Assembly: GCA_025352665.1 (NCBI GenBank)
Contig: JANXSM010000029.1
Span: 1 to 64,000 of the forward strand
From: Rhodospirillales bacterium
GTDB lineage: Bacteria; Pseudomonadota; Alphaproteobacteria; Acetobacterales; Acetobacteraceae
Direction: 5' to 3'
DNA length: 64,000 nt
Part shown: piece after piece, positions 53,671 to 63,450 of the stretch
How the letters are laid out: each line of letters begins with the position of its first letter
Numbering within the stretch: the stretch's first letter is position 1
The notes under the pieces: model-generated
Seen by the model: the letters and a program-made list of their open reading frames with translations, nothing else
The model's database searches: none
What the model was told of the DNA's origin: nothing
Translations under genes and position numbers: made by a program

Positions 53671-54492
53671 TCATTTGAGGGCCCCCGACGTCAGGCCGCT
53701 GACGATGGCGCGCTGGCCCAGCACCAACAGGATGACCGCGGGGATGATGGACAGCGCCGCGCTGGCGGCCATCTGGGTGTATTGGATCTCGTAGCCTTGC
53801 GCATATTTGGCGATGCCCACGGGCACCGTCGCCGTCTGCTTTACCGCCAGCACCAGGGCCACGGCGAACTCGTTCCAGCTGAAGATGAAGATCATGATCC
53901 CCGTGGCCGCGAGCCCGGGCGCGAAGATCGGTCGCGCGATCTTCCACAGCGTCATCCAGGGCGATGCGCCGTCGATGTTTGCGGCATCGAGCAGTTCCTG
54001 CGGCACCTCGCGGACAAACACGCCCATCAGCCACAGCGCCATCGGCAGGTTGAGCGTTGTGTGTGCCAGGATGATCGCGGCATGGGTGTTTTCCAGATGC
54101 ACCGCGCGCACCATCGAATACCAGGCGCCGGCCAGCATCACCGGCGGCAGCATGTGAAACAGCAGCGACCATCCCAGAAACAGCACGACCACGCTGCGCG
54201 GCCAGTGCAGCCGGCCCAGAGACCAGGCGGCAGTCGTTGCGATCGCAAGGCAAAGTGCTGTGCTCGCAAGCCCCACGATCAGCGAGTTCTGGAAATTCAG
54301 CACGAAGTCGGACGCGCGGGAAAACAGCACATCGTTGAACGAGGCCAGCGTCGGGCTGAACCAGATCTCTCCCATCAACAGCGAGATCTGGCTGCGGAAC
54401 CCCGCACCGATCACCCAGATGAACGGCACCAACACGATGAACGCCGAAAGGATCAGAGCGATATGCACCGGAATCGCATGCGCGCGCCTCAT
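53671..54492 (-). CDS. ABC sugar transporter permease (MalG/CUT1 type)
   Basis: A 273-aa permease with six helices and the EAA loop LLDAANIDGASPWMTLWKIA. CUT1 systems import oligosaccharides and glycosides. The ATG at 54490-54492 overlaps the stop of the partner permease. No MalK-like ATPase is encoded directly with these permeases. Confidence 0.92.
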   Translation of the reverse strand: MRRAHAIPVHIALILSAFIVLVPFIWVIGAGFRSQISLLMGEIWFSPTLASFNDVLFSRASDFVLNFQNSLIVGLASTALCLAIATTAAWSLGRLHWPRSVVVLFLGWSLLFHMLPPVMLAGAWYSMVRAVHLENTHAAIILAHTTLNLPMALWLMGVFVREVPQELLDAANIDGASPWMTLWKIARPIFAPGLAATGIMIFIFSWNEFAVALVLAVKQTATVPVGIAKYAQGYEIQYTQMAASAALSIIPAVILLVLGQRAIVSGLTSGALK

Positions 54493-55376
54493 GCCGGACG
54501 CTCCTGCAGACGCGCGCGCACCGCCAGAGCGGCCACCAGCATCAGGCACACCAGAAAGATCACAGACACTGAAATGGCCGAACCGAAGCCGGCGCGGTCC
54601 TCGGTGAAGAAGCGCTGATAGATGGTGAAGCTGATCACCTGGGTGGCGGTGCCGGGGCCGCCGCCGGTGAGCAGATAGACCTCGTCGAACACCTTGAAGG
54701 CCACCACGAAGCGGAACACCGCCGTCACCAGGATGGTCGGCAGCATCATCGGCAGGGTGATCCACAGCATCTCCTGCCACGGACGCGCGCCGTCGATGCT
54801 GGCCGCCTCGTAGACATCGCGCGGCAGTCCCTCGATGCCGGCCAGCAGCAACAGGAAGCAGAACGGTGTCCAGTGCCAGACATCGACCATGATCACGGCC
54901 AGCAGTGCCGTTTGCGCCTCGCCCAGCCAGTCGATCGGGTCCAGGCCGACCACGCCCAGCATTTGACCAAGAAAGCCGAACTCTGGGTTGAGGAACAGCT
55001 TCCAGATGGCGCCGACGACGATGCCAGGCACCAGCAGCGGCAGGATCAGAACGGTGCGGTACAGCGTGCGCCCGGTCCGCACCTGGCTGCACCACAAGGC
55101 GAGGAAGAAGGCCAGCACCATCTGGATCGCCACGCTGGCGACAGCAAAGACCACCGTGTTCCTCAATCCCGCCGAGAACAGCGGATCACCGGGAATGGCC
55201 GCATAATTGGCCAGCCCCACCGGCTGCCAGTCCGCCGCCGCGTTCTTCCAGACAATCGTGAAAAAGCTCATCGCCACGAGGTTGAGCACCGGCAGCACGC
55301 CCAAAACCACCAGGAACAGCGCCGCGGGCGACAGGGTCACCCAGCGGAAGCTGCGGTCTGCATATGCCAGCGCCAA
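54489..55376 (-). CDS. ABC sugar transporter permease (MalF/CUT1 type)
   Basis: A 295-aa permease with six helices and the EAA loop VYEAASIDGARPWQEMLWIT. It starts at a TTG (55374-55376), 4 nt after the binding-protein stop, with a purine-rich stretch GGGGCTAAGG before it. It pairs with the MalG-type permease. Confidence 0.92.
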   Translation of the reverse strand: MALAYADRSFRWVTLSPAALFLVVLGVLPVLNLVAMSFFTIVWKNAAADWQPVGLANYAAIPGDPLFSAGLRNTVVFAVASVAIQMVLAFFLALWCSQVRTGRTLYRTVLILPLLVPGIVVGAIWKLFLNPEFGFLGQMLGVVGLDPIDWLGEAQTALLAVIMVDVWHWTPFCFLLLLAGIEGLPRDVYEAASIDGARPWQEMLWITLPMMLPTILVTAVFRFVVAFKVFDEVYLLTGGGPGTATQVISFTIYQRFFTEDRAGFGSAISVSVIFLVCLMLVAALAVRARLQERPA

Positions 55377-55380
55377 CGCC

Positions 55381-56712
55381 TTAGCCCCGGCCAGTCCGAT
55401 AGCCCTTCTCGGTCATGAGTTTGACGATCTGGTCGGTCATCGTGTCGATCCCCACGGCCGCCGTGGTCTCACCGGCGACCACGCGGTTAATGCCCAGTTC
55501 GAGGATGGCCACGACCTCCGGGGATTCCGGGAAGCGGAACGGGTTGATCGCATACGGCAGCGCCTCGGCCATCGGCTTCATCCAGCGAAACTTCCGCTCC
55601 TGACCCATCGGATGCTCGAGCGCAGCCTTGTGCACCGGCACGCCGCCAGCGCGGGTGTAGAAGATCTGCGCGTCTGCGGTCTGGAACCAACGGAAGAACG
55701 CCACCGCCGCGCGTTTGTGATCATCCGGCACGTTCTTCGAGATGCCGGCCAACCAATGACCAAGGGCGGGACTGGTCGGCAGCCCTGGCAGCGACGGCGG
55801 CGGAGCAAGTTCCATCTTGTCGACGACGGCGGATTTGGACGGATCGTCCACCTGCGGCCATGCGGCGATGACGGCGATGGCGTGTGCCGCTTTGCCGGTG
55901 GCGACCGCCTGCAGCACCTCGGCCTGGTCGAAGGCGGCGGCCTTCGGGTGGCCGGCCTCCCGAAACAGACGCATGTAGTATTCCATCGCCGCGTGGCCTT
56001 TATCGTTGCCGAGCAGCACGGTGTAGTCACCGGCCTTCTGATCGCGGAACAATCCGCCGCCAAAGCCGAACAGATAGGGATAGAAATCATACGATACGGC
56101 AGCCACGCCACGGGCGCCGCGCTGGGCGATGCCATAGATCTGCGGTGGCTTGTGCAATGCCTTGGCATTGGCGAGAAGCTGGTCGAATGTCTTGGGAACG
56201 GTGAGGCCGCGCTGCTTGTAAAGATCGCCGCGATAGTAAAGCAGCGGAATGTTGGGATTGATCGGCATGGAGAACAGCTTGCCCTGTGCCGTCATGGTCT
56301 TGCTGGCGGGGTCGAAGAAGCACGTGTCGTCGCAAGTATAGATGCCCGGGTCGAGCTTGAATCCGGGATCCACGTCGGTGATCGCCTCGCAGAAGCCGCC
56401 AAAATACATTTCGGTGAACCAGGATGAGTTCATGATCAAAATATCGTATTGGCCTTTGGCCGAGCGTACCGAACTGCGCTGCTTCTCGAGCGACCCGCCG
56501 AACGGATTCACGTCGAGCTCAACCTTGTTGCCGGTCTCCTTTTCATATCGATCAACAACCGATTTGAATCCGTCAAACCATGGAGAGTTGTTGATGACAA
56601 TCGATAAAGTTGGGAGTTTCGCCTGAGCGAAACCGGGACGCGTGGCTGCGGTGAGGGCCGTCATGGCCAGACCTGCCGTGGCGGACCGGCGTCCGATGGA
56701 ATAGTTTTGCAT
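55381..56712 (-). CDS. ABC sugar transporter substrate-binding protein (CUT1 type)
   Basis: A 443-aa extracellular solute-binding family 1 protein with a leader ending near FAQA. Typical features are WFDGFKSVVDRYEKETGNKV, GQYDILIMNSSW, PINPNIPLLYYRGDLYKQRG and a C-terminal helical lobe. GGGAAG lies upstream of the ATG at 56710-56712. Ligand likely a sulfated sugar or glycoside given the flanking sulfatases. Confidence 0.92.
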   Translation of the reverse strand: MQNYSIGRRSATAGLAMTALTAATRPGFAQAKLPTLSIVINNSPWFDGFKSVVDRYEKETGNKVELDVNPFGGSLEKQRSSVRSAKGQYDILIMNSSWFTEMYFGGFCEAITDVDPGFKLDPGIYTCDDTCFFDPASKTMTAQGKLFSMPINPNIPLLYYRGDLYKQRGLTVPKTFDQLLANAKALHKPPQIYGIAQRGARGVAAVSYDFYPYLFGFGGGLFRDQKAGDYTVLLGNDKGHAAMEYYMRLFREAGHPKAAAFDQAEVLQAVATGKAAHAIAVIAAWPQVDDPSKSAVVDKMELAPPPSLPGLPTSPALGHWLAGISKNVPDDHKRAAVAFFRWFQTADAQIFYTRAGGVPVHKAALEHPMGQERKFRWMKPMAEALPYAINPFRFPESPEVVAILELGINRVVAGETTAAVGIDTMTDQIVKLMTEKGYRTGRG

Positions 56713-56781
56713 GGCGCTTCCCTTCTTGGGCTTTTTAAGTTTGATCAAAGTTTGCGGTCTTGGCTACCAGAGATTGCGCGA

Positions 56782-58221
56782 TCAGTCCGGCGCGGGCGTG
56801 GCGCCTGGGGCACCGATATCTGCAGCCTTTTTCGGGCCGCCAAACCGCTCGATCAACGCAGCCTGTGCCGCCTTTGCCCGACGGTCGATGTCCTCTGGAT
56901 CAAGCATGTCGTGCAGCGCCGCCGCGAAGCGGGCGAGTGTCGCGGAAAAGGCGGGGTCGCCGGCGAGGTTGGTGGTTTCGCCGGGATCGGCATCGAGGTC
57001 GAACAGTTCCGGCGCGTAGCCGATGTAGTGGTTGTACTTGTGATGTCCATCGCGCAGCATGAAGGCGGCGCTGGGGGCCCCGAAGGCGTGGTATTCCGAG
57101 AACACCATTCTTGCCCGGTCGGCGGGGCCCGCGGCGATGTCGAACAGCGAACGCCCTGGCAGGTTTTCCGCCCATCCCGTGGGCGTCTCGCCCACCGCAT
57201 CCAGAATGGTCGGTGCAAGGTCAAGCAGGCTTACCGGCGTGCGACACACGCTGCCTGCGGCGATATCCGGCCCGGCCATGATCATCGGCACGCCCACGGC
57301 ATCCTCGTAATGCGTGCTTTTGCCCCACATGCCGCGCGCGCCGATATTGTCGCCGTGGTCGCTGGTGTAGATGACGCGGGTGGTCTCGTTGAGGCCGTTG
57401 GTCTCCAGTGCCGTCATCACGCGGCCGACCTGGCGGTCGATCCAACTGCACAGACCGTAATAACAGGCGGTGGCGAGCTTGCGCCGTGCGTCGTCCATCG
57501 CGTCATCGACCGGATGCAGGTCGTGCATGCGTTGCAGCCAGGGATGCCTTTGGTGGCCATCCTTTGGGTGCAGCCGCGGCGCCGGCATGGCTGCCGGGGG
57601 ATACATATCCAGAAATTCCTGCGGCACGGTCAGGGGAAAATGTGGCGCCACGAAGCCGAGATAGAGCACCCATGGGCGGTCCGTCGGATGTGCGGCGGCA
57701 TCGGCCAGCCAGTTTTCAGCCGCTGTCGCAATCCGGTCATCGTATATGTTGTATTTCGAGGTGCCCGGCCCGATCGGGTCCATCATGCGATGCGCGCGCT
57801 CGGTGAAATCCGCCTCGCCGTGGCGTAGCGCGCCCCAGACCATGCCGTGGCCGCCATAGATGTGCATTGGGAGGTATTGCCGGTCAAACCCGGTTGGATC
57901 GGCGGCATTGGTGTAATGCAGCTTGCCGATCGAATCGACGCGGTGGCCGGTGCGTTGCAACGCATGGCCCCAGCCCGGCACGTGGCCGTCATAGGCAATG
58001 GCGTTGTCCCAGGTGGCAAGCTCATGAACATATCGCCCGGTGGCGAACGAAGCGCGCGATGGCACGCAGATCGGGCAGTTGCAGACCGCGTTGTCGAACC
58101 GTGTGCCGATCGCGGCCAGCCGGTCCAGATGCGGGGTCTGCACGAAGGGATGGCCGGCCGCACCCATCGCCCATGGATTGTGTTCGTCCGACATGATCAC
58201 GACGAGATTGGCAGGGCGCAT
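56782..58221 (-). CDS. Formylglycine-dependent sulfatase 2
   Basis: A 479-aa type I sulfatase starting MRPANLVVIMSDEHNPWAMG (SDEHN gives the metal Asp/Glu) with C52-V-P-S-R56 in NCPICVPSRASFATG, the core motif recognised by formylglycine-generating enzyme. Other signatures are IGKLHY, VIYTSDHGDN and the GKSTHYEDAVGVPMIMAGP segment. Strongly similar to sulfatase 3 in layout. No signal peptide. The ATG at 58219-58221 has CAGGAGAG upstream. It follows the FGE gene by 13 nt. Confidence 0.94.
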   Translation of the reverse strand: MRPANLVVIMSDEHNPWAMGAAGHPFVQTPHLDRLAAIGTRFDNAVCNCPICVPSRASFATGRYVHELATWDNAIAYDGHVPGWGHALQRTGHRVDSIGKLHYTNAADPTGFDRQYLPMHIYGGHGMVWGALRHGEADFTERAHRMMDPIGPGTSKYNIYDDRIATAAENWLADAAAHPTDRPWVLYLGFVAPHFPLTVPQEFLDMYPPAAMPAPRLHPKDGHQRHPWLQRMHDLHPVDDAMDDARRKLATACYYGLCSWIDRQVGRVMTALETNGLNETTRVIYTSDHGDNIGARGMWGKSTHYEDAVGVPMIMAGPDIAAGSVCRTPVSLLDLAPTILDAVGETPTGWAENLPGRSLFDIAAGPADRARMVFSEYHAFGAPSAAFMLRDGHHKYNHYIGYAPELFDLDADPGETTNLAGDPAFSATLARFAAALHDMLDPEDIDRRAKAAQAALIERFGGPKKAADIGAPGATPAPD

Positions 58222-58234
58222 GGAGCTCTCCTGG

Positions 58235-59203
58235 TCAAAGGTCATAGACGATGCGCAAGCCGGCATGGCCCGTGGAACTGTCGGGGCTGACGCCGGTGCG
58301 GGCGGCGATGCGATAGCGGTGGCAATACGAGCGGTGGCAGAGATACGAGCCACCTTTCAGCAGCCGGTCACCTTGGGCGTTGCGCGCCTTGGCGGCCTTG
58401 GAGATCGACCGGATCCGGAACGGATCGGCACACCATTCCCAGACATTGCCGGCCATGTTGAACAGCCCAACCCCATTGGGTGCGAAGGCATCCACCGGCG
58501 CCGTGCCGGCATAGCCGTCGACTGCGGTGTTGTCGTGGGGGAAACGGCCTTGCCAGATGTTGCATGGCAGGAATGTATCGTCCGGCTCGGCATCGCCCCA
58601 GGGATAGCGGCCCGTCCCGCCGCCGGTGGCCGCGTGTTCCCACTCGGCCTCGGTGGGCAGCCGTCCGCCGGCCCAGGCAGCACAGGCCTGCGCGTCGTTC
58701 CAGGAGACGTGGACGACCGGATGGTCCAGCCTTTCCGCAATCCCCGACTGCGGGCCATCCGGATGGTCCCAGCACGCCCCCTCAACCCGGCACCACCAGG
58801 GCGGCCCCTCGGGCGAGAGCATATCGGGCATCACCCGTGGCACGAAGCCGCGGAACACCAGCGACCAGCCGAACCGTTCCGCCTCAGTGACGTAGCCGGT
58901 CTCCGCCACGAAGTCAGCGAAGTCGCGGTTGGTGGTGGCGAAGGGATCAATAGCGAAGGGGCGGATCTCGACCATCCGCTGCGGCCCCTCGCCATCCAGC
59001 GGCAGCAGCGGCGCGTCGGTGCCGACAGGAACGCGACCGCCCGGAAGATGAACCACACGGCCGGGGCGAGCAGCCTGCAAAGTTTTCCGTGCGAGCGGCA
59101 CCACCCCGGATGACGATGTGTCGCGGTTCAGACCGGTGCAGCAGGACGATGTGCTCACGCGGCCTGTCCTAATGGTCTGGTCCCCACGGGTCGGTCGCGT
59201 CAC
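58235..59203 (-). CDS. Formylglycine-generating enzyme (sulfatase-modifying factor, SUMF1/FGE family)
   Basis: An up to 322-aa copper oxidase that converts the motif Cys of sulfatases to C-alpha-formylglycine. It has the FGE-sulfatase domain (HVSWNDAQACAAWAGGRLPT, then EAEWEHAA, GLFNMAGNVWEWCAD) and the catalytic cysteine pair in GSYLCHRSYCHRYR. The pair indicates a true FGE rather than one of the many look-alikes. The GTG at 59203 overlaps the sulfatase 3 stop (GTGA); a second GTG at 59158 with AGGACAGG upstream is an alternative. Three Cys-type sulfatases in the same operon are its obvious clients. Confidence 0.94.
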   Translation of the reverse strand: MTRPTRGDQTIRTGRVSTSSCCTGLNRDTSSSGVVPLARKTLQAARPGRVVHLPGGRVPVGTDAPLLPLDGEGPQRMVEIRPFAIDPFATTNRDFADFVAETGYVTEAERFGWSLVFRGFVPRVMPDMLSPEGPPWWCRVEGACWDHPDGPQSGIAERLDHPVVHVSWNDAQACAAWAGGRLPTEAEWEHAATGGGTGRYPWGDAEPDDTFLPCNIWQGRFPHDNTAVDGYAGTAPVDAFAPNGVGLFNMAGNVWEWCADPFRIRSISKAAKARNAQGDRLLKGGSYLCHRSYCHRYRIAARTGVSPDSSTGHAGLRIVYDL

Positions 59204-60666
59204 GTGGCATAGACCGCCGCTGTGCCAGGGATCGGCGAATGGCCAAAGCCGCCCTTGGCGATGATGGCCTCCTTGCCTCCGAGCGAGGCGATGACGGCTG
59301 CCTGATCCGCGCGGCCCAGTGCATCGGCAGCGTCCGGATCAAGCACGCGCCGCAGCGCCGCCGCGCAATCGGCCAGGACACCGCGATAGCCATCGTCCTG
59401 CCCAAGATCGCGGGTCTCGCCGGGGTCTGCCGCCAGGTCGAACAACTGCGCCGGCATCCCCGCGTAATAGACGTATTTGAACGTGCCATGCCGCAGCATG
59501 AAGGCGCCGGTGATCGAGCCCGCCGCATGATACTGGCTCAACACAGGACGTTTCGGCGCGGTGCCGTCCACGATGCCCGCGAGTGAGGTTCCGGGCAGAA
59601 CGGCGTCGTCCGGATGCCGGGCAAGCCCGACTGTCTCGGTGATCGTCGGGTGGCAATCCACCAGCGACACAGGCTCGCGGCAGACCACGCCTTGGGGCAC
59701 GCCCGGCCCGGCCATGATCATCGGTATTCCCGCCGATTCCTCATACATGTTGGACTTGCCCCAAAGTCCGCGATTGCCGAGGTTCTCGCCGTGATCGCTG
59801 GTGTAGATCACCAGCGTGTCCGCATCGAGGCCGGTCTGCGCCAGCACGCCCATGAGATGGCCGACATTGCTGTCCACATAACTCACCATGCCCATGTAGG
59901 CTGCGATCGCGCGACGTATTTCGGTCTCGTCGGCGAAGCCCTTGTCGTAGATCTGGCTCTCGCGCATGGCGGTGACATAGGGATGCGTGGGCCGGTCCTG
60001 CGGGCCGTAAAGGCGCGGCATCGGCACCGCATCCATCGGATAGCGGTCGAACCATTCCGACCGGGACATGAAGGGCGGATGCGGGCAGACGATGGAGACG
60101 AACAAGGCCCAGGGTTTTTCGTCCGGTTCCGCGGCCCTGGAACGAAGCCAGGCATCCGCGGCCTCCGTGATGTTCTGGTCGTAGGTTTGGTAGTCGCTGT
60201 CGCCGCGGCCAGCCTGCTTGGCCATCTTCAGCGCGGCCTTGCGTGGCGGCGGCGGGTCACGCAACAAGCCCAGCGCATCGCCAATGCCCGCCACCACATG
60301 CATCGGCATGTGTTCCGCGCTCCATCCATTATCGTTGTCACCGCTGCGAAAATGCAGCTTCCCGATCGACTCCACGCGGTGGCCGGCCTCGCGCAGGCGG
60401 TGCGGCCAGGATTTCACGCTGCCATCATACGCGATCGCATTGTCCCAGAACCGGATCTCATGCACGTGGCGGCCAGTGTGAAAGCTCGCCCGCGACGGCA
60501 CGCAGATCGGTGAGTTGCAATAGGCATCGGTGAACCGGACGCCCGACGCGGCCAGACGATCCAGATTGGGTGTCTGCACCACCGGATGACCCGCCGCTCC
60601 CATGAAGTTGCGGTTGTGCTCGTCGGACATGATGAAAAGCACGTTTCTCGATTTTTTCGCCGGCAT
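59200..60666 (-). CDS. Formylglycine-dependent sulfatase 3
   Basis: A 488-aa type I sulfatase with NVLFIMSDEHNRNFMGAAGH at the N-terminus, C55-V-P-S-R59 in SPICVPSRASFHTG, IGKLHF, VIYTSDHGENLGNRG and WGKSNMYEESAGIPMIMAGP. It is a close relative of sulfatase 2 and likely a recent or old duplication with a different substrate position. No signal peptide. Its stop overlaps the FGE start. The ATPase gene lies 15 nt upstream. Confidence 0.94.
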   Translation of the reverse strand: MPAKKSRNVLFIMSDEHNRNFMGAAGHPVVQTPNLDRLAASGVRFTDAYCNSPICVPSRASFHTGRHVHEIRFWDNAIAYDGSVKSWPHRLREAGHRVESIGKLHFRSGDNDNGWSAEHMPMHVVAGIGDALGLLRDPPPPRKAALKMAKQAGRGDSDYQTYDQNITEAADAWLRSRAAEPDEKPWALFVSIVCPHPPFMSRSEWFDRYPMDAVPMPRLYGPQDRPTHPYVTAMRESQIYDKGFADETEIRRAIAAYMGMVSYVDSNVGHLMGVLAQTGLDADTLVIYTSDHGENLGNRGLWGKSNMYEESAGIPMIMAGPGVPQGVVCREPVSLVDCHPTITETVGLARHPDDAVLPGTSLAGIVDGTAPKRPVLSQYHAAGSITGAFMLRHGTFKYVYYAGMPAQLFDLAADPGETRDLGQDDGYRGVLADCAAALRRVLDPDAADALGRADQAAVIASLGGKEAIIAKGGFGHSPIPGTAAVYAT

Positions 60667-60681
60667 CTTGGACTCCCGTTC

Positions 60682-61740
60682 TCACTCGTTTTTCATGACG
60701 ACGCATTCAGCCGGTTCGACCGCAAGCCGCACCGGATCGCCTGCTGCAAGCGTGCACCACCGATCGGCCTGCACATGCAGCTCAACACCCCCGATATCGA
60801 CGCAAAGATCGACGATGTTGCCCAGGAACACGCTCTCCCGCACCACACCTTCAATGAGGTTCTGCCCCTCCAGGGCGGTCGTCACGGGCAGCAGCGCCTC
60901 GGGTCGGATGGCGACGGTTACGGCGCCGATGCGGATGGCCGCGGCCGATGTCACATCCAGCACATGCGCCCCGATGCGCACCTGCGCCGGGCCACACCAT
61001 TCGCCCGACACCCGGTTCACCAACCCCATGAAATCGGCCACGAACAGATTGGCCGGCTGCTCATAGATATCGCGCGGGCTGCCTTGCTGTTGCATGCGGC
61101 CCTGATTGAAAACCACGATCCGGTCCGACAGCGCCATTGCCTCGGCCTGGTCATGCGTGACGTAGATGAACGTGATCCCGGTGCGCCGCTGCAATGTCTT
61201 GAGCTCTACGCGCATGCGCTCGCGAAGCTTCGCATCGAGATTGGACAGCGGCTCATCGAGCAGCAGGATCTTGGGCTCCACCACCAGCGAGCGCGCCAGC
61301 GCCACGCGCTGTTGCTGCCCGCCCGAAAGCTGCCCAGGATGGCGCCGCGCCAGACCCTCGAGCCCCACGGCCTCAAGTATTCGTGCCACGCGGGACTTGA
61401 TCTCGGCGTCGGCCACGTGGGCGATGCGCAGCCCAAATGCAACATTCTCGAACACAGACATATGAGGCCAGATCGCATAGTTCTGAAACACCATGCCCAT
61501 CTGGCGCAGCTCCGGCGGCAGTGCCGCGCCTGGCTGCGACAGCACGCGCCCCTCGACGGTGATCGTTCCGGCATCCGGCGTGATGAATCCCGCGATGGTG
61601 CGCAGCATGGTGGTCTTGCCGCACCCGGATGGGCCCAGGAACGTCACGAACTCGCAGGCCTCGATGGACAGTTGGATATCGGTCAGCGCCTGAAAGGCAC
61701 CGAACGTCTTGCCGATGCCGTCGATGTCGATGAAGGCCAT
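60682..61740 (-). CDS. ABC transporter ATP-binding protein (Fe3+/polyamine/sugar MalK-like, with TOBE domain)
   Basis: A 352-aa ATPase with Walker A GPSGCGKTT, signature LSGGQQQRVALARSL, Walker B ILLLDEPLSNLDAKL, switch histidine IYVTHDQAEA and a C-terminal TOBE-like region of ~110 residues. This long form serves ferric, polyamine, phosphonate and CUT1 sugar importers. It abuts the double-domain permease gene. It is also the only long ATPase in the superoperon, so it might energise the ATPase-less sugar importer too. Confidence 0.93.
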   Translation of the reverse strand: MAFIDIDGIGKTFGAFQALTDIQLSIEACEFVTFLGPSGCGKTTMLRTIAGFITPDAGTITVEGRVLSQPGAALPPELRQMGMVFQNYAIWPHMSVFENVAFGLRIAHVADAEIKSRVARILEAVGLEGLARRHPGQLSGGQQQRVALARSLVVEPKILLLDEPLSNLDAKLRERMRVELKTLQRRTGITFIYVTHDQAEAMALSDRIVVFNQGRMQQQGSPRDIYEQPANLFVADFMGLVNRVSGEWCGPAQVRIGAHVLDVTSAAAIRIGAVTVAIRPEALLPVTTALEGQNLIEGVVRESVFLGNIVDLCVDIGGVELHVQADRWCTLAAGDPVRLAVEPAECVVMKNE

Positions 61741-63450
61741 CTATCCAACTCCTTCGGACGGTGCCGTCCGGTCGCGCGACAGAAAATGCACCATGGCTGA
61801 CAGCGCCAGAACGACGGCGATGGTGAACACCGCCAGCGCACACACCACCTCGATCTGACCGAGATCGTTCAGCCGATAGATCGCGATCGCAATGGTCTCG
61901 GTGCCGCCGGTGTAGAGCAGAATCGTGGCACTCAGCTCGGAGAACGCCGGAATGAACACCAGCAGGAACGCCACAAGCAGGCCGGGGCGAGCCATCGGCA
62001 CCACGATGCGCCGCATGGATTGCAGCCAGGAGGAACCGGTAATGCGTCCGGCCTCCTCCAGCGAGGCGTCGATCTGACGCAACGTGGCGCTCACGCTGCG
62101 GGTGGCCAGCGGAATGAAGCGGGCCGAATAGGCGATGAGGAGAATCCATATCGTGCCGTAGACACCGATCGGCAGACGGATGAAGGCAAGCAACACGCCC
62201 ACGGCCATCACCGTGCCCGGCAGCCCCAGCGGCAGCATGGCAAGATAATCCAAAACATTCCGGCCACGCAGATTGGTTCGCAGATCGAGATATGCGATCG
62301 ATGCACCAACGGCCATGGCCACGAACGCCGCACCTGCGGCAAGGCGAAAACTGTTATAGATCCCGCGCGCCGCTACCTGGTCGCTGAACAGGGCGGTGCC
62401 GAAATGGGCGAGCGTCAGATTGGACAGCGAGAGTGGTGCGATCCAGTCTTTCGAGAACGCGGTGAGCGTCAACACACCGATCGGCGCCGCGGCGCTCATC
62501 GCCACGACCAGTGCACAGACGGCCAGCAGCGCCCAGCGCCAGCCGCCGAGGCGAATGGTCTGCGAGCGCACGCCCTTGCCACCAATGGTGACGTAGGAAC
62601 GGCGTTCCAGAAAGAAGCGTTGCAGCCCAAGGCCGATGACCGTCATCGCCACCAGCACCAGAGACAGCGCCGAGGCCTCGCCCCAGCGCGGTGGATAGGA
62701 GCTGATGGTGGCGTAGATGCGCGTGGGCAGGAACACGATCTGCGCGGGCATGCCGATGATCGCCTGCGGTCCGAACAGCGCCAGGCTGTCGATCACCGAA
62801 AGCAGCACGCCGCCGGTGATGGCCGGCGCCACCAGCGGCAGGTTGATGCGAAGCGTGGTCTGCCAGCGCCGCGCGCCGAGCATCTGGGCCGATTCCTCGA
62901 GCGACGCATCGATCGATTTCAACGCGCTGTGGGTCAGGAAATAGGTGAAGGCAAACACATGGATGCTGATGACGAAGATGACCCCGTTCATCGAGAAGAT
63001 GTTGAGTGGGCCGAGGCTGAAGCCAAAGACGTCGCGCAGCAGCCGGTTGATCAGACCCGCATCCGGCCCGAGCAGGATGATATAGGCAAGGGCCGTCAGA
63101 TAAGGCGGCGTGATGTAGGACAGAGCCACGAGCAAATGAATGATTTGCCGCCCTGGCATATCACTGCGCGCAACCGCCCAGGCCAGCGATACACCAAAGG
63201 CCATGCTCAGCAGGCCGGTGCCGAAGCCGAGTTGCAACGTATTTGCCAGTGCAGAATAATTCTGTGCACGGGTGAAGGCGCGTTGGAAATTGTCCAGGGT
63301 CAGGTCCTGCGGCACCCCAAACGCGCCCAGGATCAGCCACAGCATCGGATAGGCCACCAGGACCAGCAGAACCAGGATCGCCAGGCCCAGAACCAGGTTC
63401 TGCGGGCCGAAGCGCTGGCCGCGCAGGCTGCCCGCGATCAATTGCCCCAT
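61741..63450 (-). CDS. ABC transporter permease, fused two-domain FbpB/AfuB type
   Basis: A 569-aa permease with two homologous halves, each with about six helices and an EAA loop (DASLEESAQMLGARRWQTTL in the first half, DASLEEAGRITGSSWLQSMR in the second). This fused form is typical of ferric-iron and 2-aminoethylphosphonate importers. The ATG at 63450 overlaps the end of the binding-protein gene by 13 nt. Confidence 0.93.
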   Translation of the reverse strand: MGQLIAGSLRGQRFGPQNLVLGLAILVLLVLVAYPMLWLILGAFGVPQDLTLDNFQRAFTRAQNYSALANTLQLGFGTGLLSMAFGVSLAWAVARSDMPGRQIIHLLVALSYITPPYLTALAYIILLGPDAGLINRLLRDVFGFSLGPLNIFSMNGVIFVISIHVFAFTYFLTHSALKSIDASLEESAQMLGARRWQTTLRINLPLVAPAITGGVLLSVIDSLALFGPQAIIGMPAQIVFLPTRIYATISSYPPRWGEASALSLVLVAMTVIGLGLQRFFLERRSYVTIGGKGVRSQTIRLGGWRWALLAVCALVVAMSAAAPIGVLTLTAFSKDWIAPLSLSNLTLAHFGTALFSDQVAARGIYNSFRLAAGAAFVAMAVGASIAYLDLRTNLRGRNVLDYLAMLPLGLPGTVMAVGVLLAFIRLPIGVYGTIWILLIAYSARFIPLATRSVSATLRQIDASLEEAGRITGSSWLQSMRRIVVPMARPGLLVAFLLVFIPAFSELSATILLYTGGTETIAIAIYRLNDLGQIEVVCALAVFTIAVVLALSAMVHFLSRDRTAPSEGVG

